From Rhodanobacter sp. MP7CTX1 (GTDB taxonomy: Bacteria > Pseudomonadota > Gammaproteobacteria > Xanthomonadales > Rhodanobacteraceae), in NCBI RefSeq assembly GCF_014205795.1, contig NZ_JACHCN010000005.1, forward strand, positions 1 through 64,000: a DNA stretch of 64,000 nt, given 5' to 3'. A program made the translations under genes and the position numbers. Numbering within the stretch: the first letter of the stretch is position 1; each line of letters begins with the position of its first letter. Shown here in pieces: positions 54,145 through 62,990 of the stretch. The notes under the pieces were generated by a model that was not told where the DNA came from, ran no database searches, and worked only from the letters and a program-made list of their open reading frames with translations.

Positions 54145-54708
54145 CTAAACCACAACGCGCAGTAAACACCCAAGCACGACCGCAGCAAACACGCCGGCAA
54201 CCACGTCATCGACCATCACGCCCATACCGCCCTTGAGATGCCGATCCAGCCAGCGAATCGGCCATGGCTTCCATACATCGAATAGACGAAACAGCGCGAA
54301 ACCGGCGAGCAACATCCACCAGCTGACACCGCTGTCCGGGAGTAGCGCAGGAATCAGCAGCGGGATCAGCGCGATCCACTGGCCGATGAATTCATCCCAC
54401 ACCAGACTGCGGTGATCATCCACGCCGACCGCGCGCCCGGCAACGTTGCACGCCCACACGCCCACGGCAAAGCCGAGCAGCAACACGACCAGATAGACGG
54501 GCAGCGACAGCTCGCGCAGCGCCAACCATGGCAGCAACGCCGCCAGCGAACCGAACGTGCCCTGCGCGACGGGCGTCAGGCCCGAACCGAAACCGCAAGC
54601 CAGCCAACCGGCAGGCGTTGCCAACAGCGCTAGGCGCTGTTCGGGACTCAGATACTTCTTCGGGTTCAAGCGAAATGCTCCCAGCCCCGATGGTCGGTCG
54701 CGAGCCAT
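54145..54708 (-). CDS. pgpA: Phosphatidylglycerophosphatase A
   Basis: Inner-membrane enzyme that dephosphorylates phosphatidylglycerophosphate. With the ATG at 54708 it is 187 aa and overlaps the end of thiL by 43 nt. A TTG at 54669 overlapping the thiL stop as TTGA would give 174 aa and fits the usual family start (LNPKKYLSPEQRLALLATPAGWLACGFGSG). PgpA signatures: GTFGSLAALLPWL, VDDHRSLVWDEFIGQWIAL and LFDVWKPWPIRWLDRHLKGGMGVMVDDVVAG, with several membrane helices between. It is the last gene of the nusB-thiL-pgpA series. Start not settled. Confidence 0.93.
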   Translation of the reverse strand: MARDRPSGLGAFRLNPKKYLSPEQRLALLATPAGWLACGFGSGLTPVAQGTFGSLAALLPWLALRELSLPVYLVVLLLGFAVGVWACNVAGRAVGVDDHRSLVWDEFIGQWIALIPLLIPALLPDSGVSWWMLLAGFALFRLFDVWKPWPIRWLDRHLKGGMGVMVDDVVAGVFAAVVLGCLLRVVV

Positions 54709-55634
54709 GCGTTGTCGGTGCCACGCACACGGACGCTGTCGCCTTCCACGACGCGGCCGATCTTGGTGACGCCACAACCGAGCCGGGAAAGATCCGACTG
54801 CACCTCGGCGAGTCGCTGCGCGGGCACGCTGAAACAAAGCTCGTAATCGTCACCGCCGCTCAGCGCAAAGTGCAGCGCGCTGGTCTCGTCGTACAAGTCC
54901 AGCAGTGCCGATGAACGTGGCAGCAGGGCAGCCTCGATTTCCACACCGACGCCACTGGCGGTGCAGATATGTCCCAGGTCCGCGAGCAGGCCATCGGAGA
55001 TATCGATGCATGCATTCGCCTGCCCTCGCAACGCGGCACCGGCAGCCAGTCGTGGCGTAGGACGGTTTAGCCGCGCGATCAGGAAGTCGCGCAAGCTGGC
55101 GCGGGGGTCGTCACCATGCAATGGATTCTGCAACGCATGCAGTCCAGCGGCGGCATCGCCCAGCGTGCCGGTGACCAGCACCAGATCGCCAACTCGCGCG
55201 CCGGCTCGCGTGAGTGCCTGACCGGGTGGCACGAAGCCATGCACGGCCACGCTGATGCTCAGCGGTCCGCGGGTGGTGTCACCACCGACCAGCGCCAGTC
55301 GATGCGGTTGCGCCAGCCGTGAAAAACCTTCCGCGAATCCATCGACGAAAATGGGATCCGCATCAGGCAGCGTCAGCGCCAATAGCGCCCATGCAGGCGT
55401 GGCGCCCATCGCTGCGAGATCGGACAGATTCACGGCCAGCGCCTTCCAGCCAATATCTACCGGCGCCGTGCCTCGCGGGAAATGCACGCCATCGACCAGC
55501 GTATCGATCGCCACCACCAGTTCCTGCCCCGGCGGCACCGCCAACACGGCAGCATCGTCGCCAATGCCGATCCGCACATCGTCGCGAGGTTGCGCCGTCA
55601 GTTCGCGGATGCGCTCGATCAGTCGGAATTCCAT
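54666..55634 (-). CDS. thiL: Thiamine-monophosphate kinase
   Basis: Makes thiamine diphosphate from thiamine monophosphate and ATP. 322 aa from MEFRLIERIRELTAQPRDDVRIGIGDDAAVLA. Metal and ATP binding are marked by GIGDDAAV (residues 24-31), IDTLVDGVHF (about 45-54), WKALAVNLSDLAAMGATP (about 67-84) and LVGGDTTRGPLSISVAVHG. In the AIR synthase-like fold the second domain begins near ISDGLLADL (about residue 200). A start 11 codons earlier is possible. Between nusB (52 bp) and pgpA, the usual order. Confidence 0.95.
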   Translation of the reverse strand: MEFRLIERIRELTAQPRDDVRIGIGDDAAVLAVPPGQELVVAIDTLVDGVHFPRGTAPVDIGWKALAVNLSDLAAMGATPAWALLALTLPDADPIFVDGFAEGFSRLAQPHRLALVGGDTTRGPLSISVAVHGFVPPGQALTRAGARVGDLVLVTGTLGDAAAGLHALQNPLHGDDPRASLRDFLIARLNRPTPRLAAGAALRGQANACIDISDGLLADLGHICTASGVGVEIEAALLPRSSALLDLYDETSALHFALSGGDDYELCFSVPAQRLAEVQSDLSRLGCGVTKIGRVVEGDSVRVRGTDNAWLATDHRGWEHFA

Positions 55635-55686
55635 GACGCTCCGGGCTGGCAGTTGATCCGCAAACAATACCTTGCCGCAACGTCAC

Positions 55687-56139
55687 TCAGCGACCGTGCT
55701 GTTTCTCGACCGAACGCAGGTCAACCGCCAGCTTGTCCAGCACGCCGTTGACGTAGCTGTGGCCATGGTCGGCACCGAAGCGCTTGGTGACTTCGATCGC
55801 CTCGTTGATGATTACCCGGTATGGCACATCCGGACGGTACTTCAGTTCGTACGCAGCCAATCGCAGCACGGCACGTTCGATTGGATCGATCTGCGAAACC
55901 TCGCGATCGATATGCGGACGCAGGGATTCGTCCAGCGTGGCGACGTTGGTCTCCACGCCGCGTAGCAAGTCTTCGAAATATTCGAGATCGGCGACTTCCA
56001 TGTCCTGCTCGTGGCGGAACTGGTCGATCACCGCGTTCATGTGACTGCCGCTCAGCTGCCACGCATACAGCGCCTGCAGTGCGCGACGCCGAGCGCGTGA
56101 ACGCGCGGCAAGATCGAGGCCCTGCGGATGCTGGCTCAT
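55687..56139 (-). CDS. nusB: Transcription antitermination factor NusB
   Basis: 150 aa, all-helical RNA-binding partner of NusE/S10 in rRNA antitermination. Family motifs: RSRARRRALQALYAWQLSG (residues 13-31), IDREVSQIDPIERAVLRLAAYELKYRPDVPYRVIINEAIEVTKRFG, and SYVNGVLDKLAVDLR. The ATG overlaps the ribH stop by one base (TAATG), showing translational coupling with ribH. Standard size. Confidence 0.96.
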   Translation of the reverse strand: MSQHPQGLDLAARSRARRRALQALYAWQLSGSHMNAVIDQFRHEQDMEVADLEYFEDLLRGVETNVATLDESLRPHIDREVSQIDPIERAVLRLAAYELKYRPDVPYRVIINEAIEVTKRFGADHGHSYVNGVLDKLAVDLRSVEKQHGR

Positions 56140-56600
56140 TAAAGCTTCCCGTACAGATTGACCATCTCGAGCGCTGCGATCGCTGCATCGGCACCCTTGT
56201 TGCCGGCCTTGGTACCGGAGCGCTCAATCGCCTGTTCGATGCTGTCGGTGGTCAGCACGCCGAACGCCACCGGCACACCGGAACTGTAGGCGGCTTGTGC
56301 CAGACCCTTGGCGCATTCACCGGCTACGAAGTCGAAATGCGGAGTAGAGCCGCGAATCACGGCACCCAGCGCGATCACCGCCACGTATTTACCGGAGTTC
56401 GCCAACTTGTGCGCGGCCAGCGCGATTTCCCATGCGCCCGGCACGCGGATCAACTCGATCGCGTCGTCCTTCACTCCGTGGCGTACCAGCGCATCACGCG
56501 CACCAGCCACCAGCGGCTCCACGACGAAGCCGTTGAAACGGCCGGCGACGATGGCAAAACGGCCTTTCGGCGTGGCGAAATCGCCTTCGATGATCTTCAT
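56139..56600 (-). CDS. ribH: 6,7-dimethyl-8-ribityllumazine synthase
   Basis: Penultimate step of riboflavin synthesis, joining the ribityl pyrimidine with 3,4-dihydroxy-2-butanone 4-phosphate. 153 aa. It shows [24 protein letters not shown] (residues 14-37), [48 protein letters not shown], with the catalytic His in GSTPHFDFV, and [27 protein letters not shown]. Probably forms an icosahedral shell or pentamer. It follows a 280-bp repeat-filled gap after ldcA and couples to nusB. Confidence 0.96.
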   Translation of the reverse strand: MKIIEGDFATPKGRFAIVAGRFNGFVVEPLVAGARDALVRHGVKDDAIELIRVPGAWEIALAAHKLANSGKYVAVIALGAVIRGSTPHFDFVAGECAKGLAQAAYSSGVPVAFGVLTTDSIEQAIERSGTKAGNKGADAAIAALEMVNLYGKL

Positions 56601-56750
56601 GGATTGCTGTTCCTGTAGGCGACAAGCCCATTCGGGCCGCTTATTTTACGGGTTTGCCCAAACTCCTGCTTGCGGCAGGCCACCATTGGCCTGAGCCCCG
56701 CACGCAGCCTTGCTCTCTGCCCCGCTCCCTGCTGTGCTCCCGCTGTGCTC

Positions 56751-56852
56751 CCTCCTCTGCTTGCAGGGGACGCGGCGGGGGTGGGGTCGCTCTTGACCCT
56801 CAATCTAGAGCGCCACCCCCTCCCTACCTCCCCCGGCAATCAGAGGGAGGAG
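56751..56852. repeat. Palindromic G/C-run repeat between ldcA and ribH
   Basis: CCTCCTCTGCTTGCAGGGG, a GGGGGTGGGGTCGCTCTT segment, its complement AGAGCGCCACCCCC, and CAGAGGGAGGAG form an imperfect palindrome of about 100 bp. It is related to 18419-18520. The rest of 56601-56879 shows no gene. Confidence 0.7.
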
Positions 56853-56879
56853 CAAAACCGGCGGCGAGGGAGCCGTCGT

Positions 56880-57827
56880 TCATTGCTCCCAAGCAGCCAG
56901 ATGCGGATAGCCGCTGAAGTCCAGCTGCGCGCGCCCACCGGAAACCCGCAACCGCGCGGGAACACCAAAAGGCAGGGTGAACTTGTCCGGCTCGTGACCG
57001 AATGGCAGCCCGTCGATAACCGGGATGTCCGTCACGCGACGCAGTTGCGCAAAACCGTCCGTCAGACCGTAACCGTTGTCGTAACCGGTTGGGCGGCAAT
57101 GACTGAAATGGCCCAGCAACAGCGCGCGCTGGCGACCCAGTACACCGGACAGATGCAACTGATACAGCAATCGTTCGATCCGGAACGGCGGTTCGCCAAT
57201 GTCCTCGACGAACAGGATGCCGCCGTCGATCCCGCGACCATCGACGCCGGGAAAATAGGAGGTGCCAAGCAGGCTGCACAACATCGCCAGGTTGCCGCCC
57301 CATAGCGGCCCCTCCACGTCGATGTCCGCCTCGTCGCCGGTGGTCCAGCTTGCCTGCGACTGTGGCGACCCCACGGTGTCCCAGAAATGCTGCAGGGAGC
57401 GCTCGTTGGCGATTTCGGCGCCGAAATCCGGGCCCAGCATCGGGCCGCCAAAGGTGACCAGCCCGCTACGCACGAACAGTGCCATCTGCAGGGCGGTGAA
57501 ATCGCTATGCCCGACCAACACGGTGCTATTACTGGCCAAGCGCTCGCGCAGCGCGTCGTAGTGCAGGTGCTCCAGCAACCGCGTTGCGCCGTAGCCGCCA
57601 CGAATGGCCAGCGCGATGTCCGGCAACGACGGCAATGTCGCCAATGCATTGATGTCGGCCACCCGCTCGGCGTCGCTGCCGGCGTAACGCTGCTCGTTGC
57701 GATCAAGCACTTCCAGCCCGCTCACTACACAACCGGCTTCGCGCAGTCGCGCCACACCGCGCGTCATCGCTTCGCGATCGTGTGGATAACCGGAAGGGGC
57801 GATCAGACGGACATGCGTTTGGGACAT
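56880..57827 (-). CDS. ldcA: LD-carboxypeptidase (LdcA/MccF family, S66)
   Basis: 315 aa from MSQTHVRLIAPSGYPHDREAMTRG. Cytoplasmic serine peptidase that removes the terminal D-Ala from murein tetrapeptides during recycling; some relatives instead cleave microcin C-like compounds. The Ser-Glu-His triad is visible: VGHSDFTALQ (nucleophile Ser, about residue 108), FVEDIGEPPFRIERLL (Glu about 206) and LLLGHFSHC (His about 240). RGGYGATRLLEHL is a family hallmark. It sits inside the riboflavin gene series, flanked by repeat blocks on both sides, which looks like an insertion into an otherwise conserved order. Confidence 0.9.
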   Translation of the reverse strand: MSQTHVRLIAPSGYPHDREAMTRGVARLREAGCVVSGLEVLDRNEQRYAGSDAERVADINALATLPSLPDIALAIRGGYGATRLLEHLHYDALRERLASNSTVLVGHSDFTALQMALFVRSGLVTFGGPMLGPDFGAEIANERSLQHFWDTVGSPQSQASWTTGDEADIDVEGPLWGGNLAMLCSLLGTSYFPGVDGRGIDGGILFVEDIGEPPFRIERLLYQLHLSGVLGRQRALLLGHFSHCRPTGYDNGYGLTDGFAQLRRVTDIPVIDGLPFGHEPDKFTLPFGVPARLRVSGGRAQLDFSGYPHLAAWEQ

Positions 57828-57917
57828 GGGCTTTGCCAGTGGAGGACGGCTGATTATGCGGAAACGGAGCGACTTCGCCATGGCCTGGGTGTGGCGCCGG
57901 CGGGCGTAGATTCTGGT

Positions 57918-57984
57918 CTTGTGGGAGCGACTTCAGTCGCGACGGGCTCGAGAAGAGCATCGCGACTGAAGTCGCTCCCACAAG
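57918..57984. repeat. Inverted pair of REP elements
   Basis: Two 25-bp arms (57918-57942 and 57960-57984) are perfect inverted copies of CTTGTGGGAGCGACTTCAGT plus CGCGA, with a 17-bp spacer. Each arm also contains its own palindrome GCGACT/AGTCGC. The same motif occurs singly near 959, 4554 and 18567. The pair lies between ribB and ldcA. Confidence 0.92.
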
Positions 57985-58010
57985 TGAGTTGCTCCCAGAG
58001 GGGCAAGGGA

Positions 58011-59102
58011 TCAGACGTACTCCACCACTTCGAGCCCGAAACCGGCCAGGCCGACCAGCTTGCGTGGCGTGCCAAGCACGCGCAGTCGATGCACGCCCAG
58101 ATCGCCCAGCATCTGCGCGCCGAGGCCGAGCTGGCGCCACTCCTGCTGCTGCGCTTCTTCCGGCGGCTGCGTGCTGGGCTGGCGGTTTAGCCGCGCCAGC
58201 AACGCTTCTGGCGTGTCTTCGCCGGACAGCACCAGCAGCACGCCGCGACCCTCGTCGGCGATCCGGCGCAGCGCCGAAGTCACGGTGAGTCCAAGGTCAT
58301 CGCGCTGCAGATGCAGCACGTCGGACAAGGTGTTGCGCACATGCACGCGCGACAGGACCGGCGCACCATCGTCGATCGTGCCGCGCACGAGCGCGAAGTG
58401 CAGGCCTCGGCGAATCACGTCGCGATAGGCCACCAGGCGGAAGCTGCCGAACTCGGTCTGCACGTCTTCTTCGTGTACGCGCTGGACGGTCTTTTCGGTT
58501 TCCAGGCGATAGCGGATGAGGTCGGCGATCGAGCCGATCTTCAAGCCGTGCTTCTGCGCGAACAGTTCCAGTTCAGGGCGGCGGGCCATCGAGCCGTCCT
58601 CGTGCAGCACCTCGATCAGCACCGCCGACGGCTCCAGCCCCGCCAGTGCGGCAAGATCACAACCGGCCTCGGTATGTCCGGCGCGAGTCAGCACACCACC
58701 GGGTTGCGCGGTGAGCGGAAAGATGTGGCCTGGCTGACTCAGGTCCTGCGGCTTGGCATCGCGCTGAACGGCGACCTGGATCGTGCGCGCGCGATCGTGC
58801 GCGGAGATACCCGTGGTGACGCCCTCTGCCGCTTCGATCGAGACGGTGAAATTGGTGTGGTAGGCCGAGGTATTGTCGCTGACCATCGGCTTCAGGCCGA
58901 GCTGACGCGTGCGCTGCTCGGTCAGCGTGACGCAGACCAGCCCGCGCGCCTCGCGCACCATGAAGTTGATGTCCTCCGCGCGCACCTTCTCGGCAGCCAT
59001 GATCAGGTCGCCTTCGTTCTCGCGATCCTCGTCATCGAGGATCACCACCATGCGGCCAGCGCGGATGTCTTCGAGGATTTCGGGAATGGTGTTGAAGCTC
59101 AT
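58011..59102 (-). CDS. ribB: 3,4-dihydroxy-2-butanone-4-phosphate synthase with degenerate GTP cyclohydrolase II-like domain (RibBX-like)
   Basis: 363 aa. The N-terminal 200 residues are a complete DHBP synthase: [20 protein letters not shown] (acidic metal site, residues 22-41), [39 protein letters not shown]. The C-terminal 160 residues resemble GTP cyclohydrolase II but lack its zinc Cys cluster; the equivalent region is [19 protein letters not shown], and the catalytic EGRG segment survives only as [13 protein letters not shown]. Such RibBX-type proteins are known in Proteobacteria and supply only the RibB activity. A separate ribA should exist elsewhere in the genome. Downstream of ribE. 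Confidence 0.93.
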   Translation of the reverse strand: MSFNTIPEILEDIRAGRMVVILDDEDRENEGDLIMAAEKVRAEDINFMVREARGLVCVTLTEQRTRQLGLKPMVSDNTSAYHTNFTVSIEAAEGVTTGISAHDRARTIQVAVQRDAKPQDLSQPGHIFPLTAQPGGVLTRAGHTEAGCDLAALAGLEPSAVLIEVLHEDGSMARRPELELFAQKHGLKIGSIADLIRYRLETEKTVQRVHEEDVQTEFGSFRLVAYRDVIRRGLHFALVRGTIDDGAPVLSRVHVRNTLSDVLHLQRDDLGLTVTSALRRIADEGRGVLLVLSGEDTPEALLARLNRQPSTQPPEEAQQQEWRQLGLGAQMLGDLGVHRLRVLGTPRKLVGLAGFGLEVVEYV

Positions 59103-59126
59103 GGGTGTGTCCGTATGGTGACGTTT

Positions 59127-59226
59127 CCCTTCTCCCCTTGGGAGAAGGTGCCTCGAAGAGGCGGATGAGGGTTCGGTCAGCGCGAAACGGTCGGCGCGCC
59201 CGAACCTTCACCTCTCCCGATGGGAG
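59127..59226. repeat. Dispersed repeat between ribE and ribB
   Basis: CCCTTCTCCCC-TT-GGGAGAAGG, GGCGGATGAGGGTTCGG, a middle part with GGCGCGCCCGAAC, then TTCACCTCTCCC. It belongs to the same family as 47190-47303 and aligns along about 85 bp with the reverse complement of the segment embedded in valS. Confidence 0.75.
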
Positions 59227-59235
59227 TGGAGTTAA

Positions 59236-59877
59236 TCAGGCGAACCCGTGCTGCTTGAGGAACGCCTCATCCAGCTTGGGTGCCTCACCAGCGCGTAAAA
59301 GTTGCTCGACATAGCGCGCGATCACGTCGACTTCGATATTCACCGCGTCACCGACACGCCGCGCATGGAACGCCGTGTGCTCGACCGTATGCGGGATCAG
59401 GTTGACGCCAAATCGCTGGCCGGCCACTTCATTGACGGTAAGGCTGGTGCCATCGATGCACACCGAGCCCTTGGCGGCGATGTAGCGTGCCAGTGCTGCG
59501 GATACCTCGAACGTCCAGCGTTGCGAACGGCCATCCGGAGTGATCGAGACAACTTTGCCGAGACCATCGACATGGCCGGAGACCAGATGGCCGCCGAGCC
59601 TGTCAGCCAGTCGCAGTGCCTTCTCCAGATTCACTGGATCGCCGGCCTTGAGCTTGCCCAGCGTGGTCAGCGACAGTGTTTCGTTGGACACGTCGGCACT
59701 GAAGCCGCGCGCTTCCAGCGTTACTGCCGTGAGGCACACGCCAGAGACGGCGATCGAATCGCCCAACTGCACATCGCTGAGATCAAGTTCGGCCGTATCG
59801 ACGACCAGGTGCACGTCACCGCCGCGCGGTTCAAGCCGCACCATGCGGCCGACAGACTGGATGATGCCGGTGAACAT
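59236..59877 (-). CDS. ribE: Riboflavin synthase, alpha chain
   Basis: Dismutates two lumazine molecules into riboflavin. 213 aa from MFTGIIQSVGRMVRLEPRGGD, with GGGAGGTG upstream; the open frame before it is riboswitch RNA. The two repeated lumazine-binding domains are seen: GDSIAVSGVCLTAVTLEARGFSADVSNETL with LVSGHVDGLGKV in the first, and GSVCIDGTSLTVNEVAGQRFGVNLIPHT in the second. It is the first gene downstream of the FMN riboswitch, followed by ribB. Confidence 0.96.
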   Translation of the reverse strand: MFTGIIQSVGRMVRLEPRGGDVHLVVDTAELDLSDVQLGDSIAVSGVCLTAVTLEARGFSADVSNETLSLTTLGKLKAGDPVNLEKALRLADRLGGHLVSGHVDGLGKVVSITPDGRSQRWTFEVSAALARYIAAKGSVCIDGTSLTVNEVAGQRFGVNLIPHTVEHTAFHARRVGDAVNIEVDVIARYVEQLLRAGEAPKLDEAFLKQHGFA

Positions 59878-60009
59878 CAGCACACCTCCCGCGAGAGGGT
59901 GATGCCACGGATTGCCTGAAAGGATTTCATGAAACGTTTCCCATGCTGGACCATGCGAAAACGCCCCAAGGCATAAGGTCGACGCACGCCACCGAGGCCG
60001 CGCATTCGA

Positions 60010-60212
60010 CCGTCTTCTCTTTATCCGGACTTTGAGGAAGCTGTCGCCAGCTTCCAACCGTCGGCTCCGGCATCGGACCGGATCTGCTGACCCTCGTTCT
60101 GTCCCATCAGGATGGGACTCCATCAGGATCGGGCCGAGGCGCTCGCGGGCTCGTTGTCGGGTCACCCCTTCAACCTACCGCCGGTGGGGAATTTCGCCCC
60201 GCCCTGAAGACG
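60010..60212 (-). promoter_or_regulatory. FMN riboswitch (RFN element) upstream of ribE
   Basis: On the minus strand the classic conserved blocks occur in order: CAGGGCGGGGCGAAATTCCCC, then CACCGGCGGTAGG, GAGCCCGCGAGCG, GGTCAGCAGATCCGGT, GATGCCGGAGCCGACGGTT and AGTCCGGATAAAGAGAAGA. It ends about 130 nt before the ribE ATG. FMN binding should lower ribE and downstream expression. The expression platform is not obvious; either Shine-Dalgarno masking or termination is possible. Confidence 0.95.
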
Positions 60213-60319
60213 CTATTGGTAATGCCGGCCAAGCCGGCCCGGGCAGTCTAGCACCGACGCCCGGGCTAGCTCGCGGCGTACACGGAAATGCAGTGTTCAC
60301 CGTTGCGCACAGTCCACGC

Positions 60320-61411
60320 TCAGGGCGGGCGCAGCCGCAGTCGCCAGTCGTTGCCGAGTTGACGCTGCTCGACCGGACGCAGCTGCCAGCGCTCGGCCAT
60401 GTCGCCAAGCGTGGGCAAGTGCAGCAATGGGTGCGCACTGTCGCCGAGCAGGAGTGGAGCGACATAGATCAGCAATTCATCGACCAGGCCAGCAGCGAAC
60501 AGGGCGCCGCAAAGCGTAGGGCCAGCTTCTACGTGGACTTCGTTGCAGCCACGTTCGGCCAGAAGCGTAAGTGCCGCCGACAGGTCGAGCGCACCGTCTT
60601 GCTCCGCCACTGACGCACATTCAACGTGCTGGAAACGATGATCCGGATCGACCCCTGATGCGTGCAGCAGCAATGTCGGCGCCGAACCATCGAGCACGTG
60701 GCTGCCCACCGGGGTGCGCAGCTGGCGATCCAATACGACCCGCAATGCGGGAGTGAACGCCTCGCCCTGCGGCAGGCGCACGGTCAACTGCGGATTGTCG
60801 GCCAGCACGGTGCCGCTCCCCGTGAGAATTGCCGAGCTGCGCGCGCGCCACCGTTGCACATCGGCGCGGGCGGCCTCGCCGGTGATCCATTTCGACTCGC
60901 CATTGGCCAGCGCGGTGCGGCCATCCAGGCTCATCGCCAGCTTCACGCGCAGCCAGGGACGACCACGTTCGATGCGACTGAAGAAGCCGATGTTGAGCTC
61001 GCGTGCAGCCTCGCGCATCAAACCGATATCCACCGCTATCCCGACGGCGCGAAGTTTCTCGATGCCGCGTCCAGCTACCTGCGGGAAAGGATCTTCGGCG
61101 GCGATCACCACGCGGGCCACGCCGGAGGCGATCAGTGCGTCCGCACAGGGCGGCGTACGACCGTGATGCGCGCAAGGTTCCAGCGTTACATAAGCGGTTG
61201 CATCGCGCGCGCGCTCACCCGCCTGACGCAACGCGAACACTTCTGCATGCGGTTCGCCGGCGCGCTGATGCCAGCCTTCACCGACAACTTCGTCACCATG
61301 CGCAATGACACAACCGACACGCGGATTCGGCTGGGTGGTGTAGAGACCACGTTCGGCCAGACGCAGCGCATGCGCCATATGTGCGTGATCGATCCCGCTG
61401 AAGGCACTCAT
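60320..61411 (-). CDS. ribD: Riboflavin biosynthesis protein RibD (deaminase/reductase)
   Basis: 363 aa bifunctional enzyme acting on the GTP cyclohydrolase II product. The N-terminal deaminase has the zinc motif PHAEVFALRQAG (about residue 54) and TLEPCAHHGRTPPCADALI (about residue 77-95). The C-terminal reductase begins near residue 145 (PWLRVKLAMSLDGRTALANGESKWITG) and includes LTGSGTVLADNPQLTVR and LVDELLIYVAPLLLG. It lies upstream of the FMN riboswitch on the same strand, so its own transcription is not controlled by that element. Overlaps the ABM gene by 4 nt (ATGA). Confidence 0.96.
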   Translation of the reverse strand: MSAFSGIDHAHMAHALRLAERGLYTTQPNPRVGCVIAHGDEVVGEGWHQRAGEPHAEVFALRQAGERARDATAYVTLEPCAHHGRTPPCADALIASGVARVVIAAEDPFPQVAGRGIEKLRAVGIAVDIGLMREAARELNIGFFSRIERGRPWLRVKLAMSLDGRTALANGESKWITGEAARADVQRWRARSSAILTGSGTVLADNPQLTVRLPQGEAFTPALRVVLDRQLRTPVGSHVLDGSAPTLLLHASGVDPDHRFQHVECASVAEQDGALDLSAALTLLAERGCNEVHVEAGPTLCGALFAAGLVDELLIYVAPLLLGDSAHPLLHLPTLGDMAERWQLRPVEQRQLGNDWRLRLRPP

Positions 61412-61731
61412 GAAGCAAGACCTGGCATGGAAGTCGACATATCCAGAGCTGATTCCAGCTCCTCCTCCGGAAAAGATTCGAGCACGGCTAGACGCGCCCG
61501 TTCACGCATGGCGGAGTCGGAATCATCCCTCGTTAGTTGCGCGAAGAAGCTCGTGCGTGCCTCACGCGAAGGCCACCGCGCAATGGCCACCCAGCGACCA
61601 TCGGGGCCCTTGAACAGACTGGAGCCACCCGAGCCCGCGGCGAGCCCGAGTGCCGTGATCCGCTGCCAGTTCGCAATGAAGTCCTGCTCGAGCCCAGCTT
61701 GCAGGCGCCAGCGATAGATGGCTACGAACAC
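61408..61731 (-). CDS. Antibiotic biosynthesis monooxygenase (ABM)-domain protein
   Basis: 107 aa dimeric ferredoxin-like fold: MFVAIYRWRLQAGLEQDFIANWQRITAL, GSSLFKGPDGRWVAIARWPSREARTSFF. The family covers quinol monooxygenases, heme-degrading enzymes and uncharacterised proteins, and no catalytic residue set can be assigned here. The stop overlaps the ribD start as ATGA, and the gene follows nrdR by 26 bp, so it is part of the nrdR-ribD transcript. Confidence 0.8.
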   Translation of the reverse strand: MFVAIYRWRLQAGLEQDFIANWQRITALGLAAGSGGSSLFKGPDGRWVAIARWPSREARTSFFAQLTRDDSDSAMRERARLAVLESFPEEELESALDMSTSMPGLAS

Positions 61732-61757
61732 GCTCCCTCCTTCGTGGTGCGAGCCGA

Positions 61758-62279
61758 TCAGCTCTTCTTGCCGCGGGTAGTCACCGTTTCGCCGAGCAGC
61801 GACAGCTGCAGGTTTTCCAGCCCGGGCAGATCGCGTTCGAGCTTTTCGATTTCCTCGCGGAACGCGTGCACATCCTCGAACTTGCGGTAGACCGAGGCGA
61901 ACCGCACGTAAGCGACCTGATCCAGATTTTTCAGCTCGCGCATCACCAGCTCGCCGAGTTGGCGCGAAGATACTTCGCGCTCGCCACTGCGGCGCAGGTC
62001 GTTGATGATGGTGCGCACGGCACTGTCCACATCTTGAGTGGCCACCGGCCGCTTCTGCAACGCGCGCTCGAAACTCACCCGCAACTTGCGCTCGTCGAAG
62101 ACCTCGCGCCGCTCACCACTCTTCACTATCGTCGGCAGCTTCAGTTCGGCCGTCTCGAAGGTGTTGAAACGCTCGCTGCATTGCGGGCACTCGCGCCGAC
62201 GCCTCACCGTGCCACCGTCCTCGGTGAGGCGTGAATCGATCACGCGGGTGTCTTCGTGCTGGCAGAAGGGACAATGCAT
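61758..62279 (-). CDS. nrdR: Transcriptional repressor NrdR
   Basis: 173 aa regulator of ribonucleotide reductase genes. N-terminal zinc ribbon ([17 protein letters not shown] and [18 protein letters not shown]-x2-C pairs at residues 3/6 and about 31/34), then the ATP-cone domain ([31 protein letters not shown] to [18 protein letters not shown]). Full length. The ATG comes 2 nt after the stop of the upstream gene. The glyA-...-nrdR-ribD order is common in this order. Confidence 0.96.
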   Translation of the reverse strand: MHCPFCQHEDTRVIDSRLTEDGGTVRRRRECPQCSERFNTFETAELKLPTIVKSGERREVFDERKLRVSFERALQKRPVATQDVDSAVRTIINDLRRSGEREVSSRQLGELVMRELKNLDQVAYVRFASVYRKFEDVHAFREEIEKLERDLPGLENLQLSLLGETVTTRGKKS

Positions 62280-62281
62280 AC

Positions 62282-62980
62282 TCAGTGAGTGTCGATCATC
62301 GCCTGTGCAAAAGCACGCACTGCCGGCGGCAAGCGCCCCTGCAACGCACCACGTTCGTGCTGAAACAACGTGGCAACGAAGAACGGATGGTCATCCAGTT
62401 CGATCCCGCGAACGTCGCCGGCATCATCCACGGCATCGATCCGCAACGGGCCATCGGCAAGCGCTGCGCGGAAATCGGAACTCAGGCCATAGTTGCAGTG
62501 ATAACCCTCGACGATCGAGCTGACGCCATAAGCCTGCGCCAGACGCGAACCCTCAACCAGGTTCACCGCAGCAGTCACTTCGACCAGCGAGCACAGCAGC
62601 GGCACGATCACCTGACGCGATGCTTCCGGTGAGGTTTCAGCGTGCTCGGCATCGGCCCAGCCCAGAACATTGCGCGCATATTCGATCACCGCGTGCTGGA
62701 AGCCGCCGCAGGTACCGAGGAACGGTACATGCCGCTCGCGCGCGACGCGAATCGCTGTGAGCGCGCCATCCATGCTGCGATAGGGGCTGGCCGGAACGCA
62801 CCAGAGGCCATCGAACTCCGCCAACGCGGCACCGTTGCCGACCTCGTCGGTGGGCACCCAGATCGGCTCGATTTCCACACCGCAAGCTTCGGCCGCCATC
62901 CCCAGTGCCAGCGGAATGGCGCGATGGGCGACCACGTCGTCGTTGCGGTCGCCGATCAGTCCGATCTGCAGCGAGTGCAT
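62282..62980 (-). CDS. CTP synthase C-terminal-like glutamine amidotransferase-family protein
   Basis: 232 aa. Resembles the glutaminase part of CTP synthase without the synthetase domain: [26 protein letters not shown] at the start, nucleophile elbow [21 protein letters not shown] (Cys about 90), and [17 protein letters not shown] near the end, with the His-x-Glu dyad seemingly changed to HE. Known relatives include selenocysteine versions, but here the nucleophile codon is TGC. Function unknown; perhaps amide transfer or hydrolysis of a small substrate. Sits 10 nt after glyA and 2 nt before nrdR. Confidence 0.82.
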   Translation of the reverse strand: MHSLQIGLIGDRNDDVVAHRAIPLALGMAAEACGVEIEPIWVPTDEVGNGAALAEFDGLWCVPASPYRSMDGALTAIRVARERHVPFLGTCGGFQHAVIEYARNVLGWADAEHAETSPEASRQVIVPLLCSLVEVTAAVNLVEGSRLAQAYGVSSIVEGYHCNYGLSSDFRAALADGPLRIDAVDDAGDVRGIELDDHPFFVATLFQHERGALQGRLPPAVRAFAQAMIDTH

Positions 62981-62990
62981 GCTGGCAGGC

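Noticed and set aside
59878-60165. 96-residue extension of riboflavin synthase
   Set aside because: The region is the riboswitch and leader RNA; MFTGIIQ with a good ribosome binding site is the family start.
62282-62980. Selenoprotein form of the CTP-synthase-like protein
   Set aside because: The nucleophile codon in the GTCGGFQH motif is TGC (Cys), not TGA.
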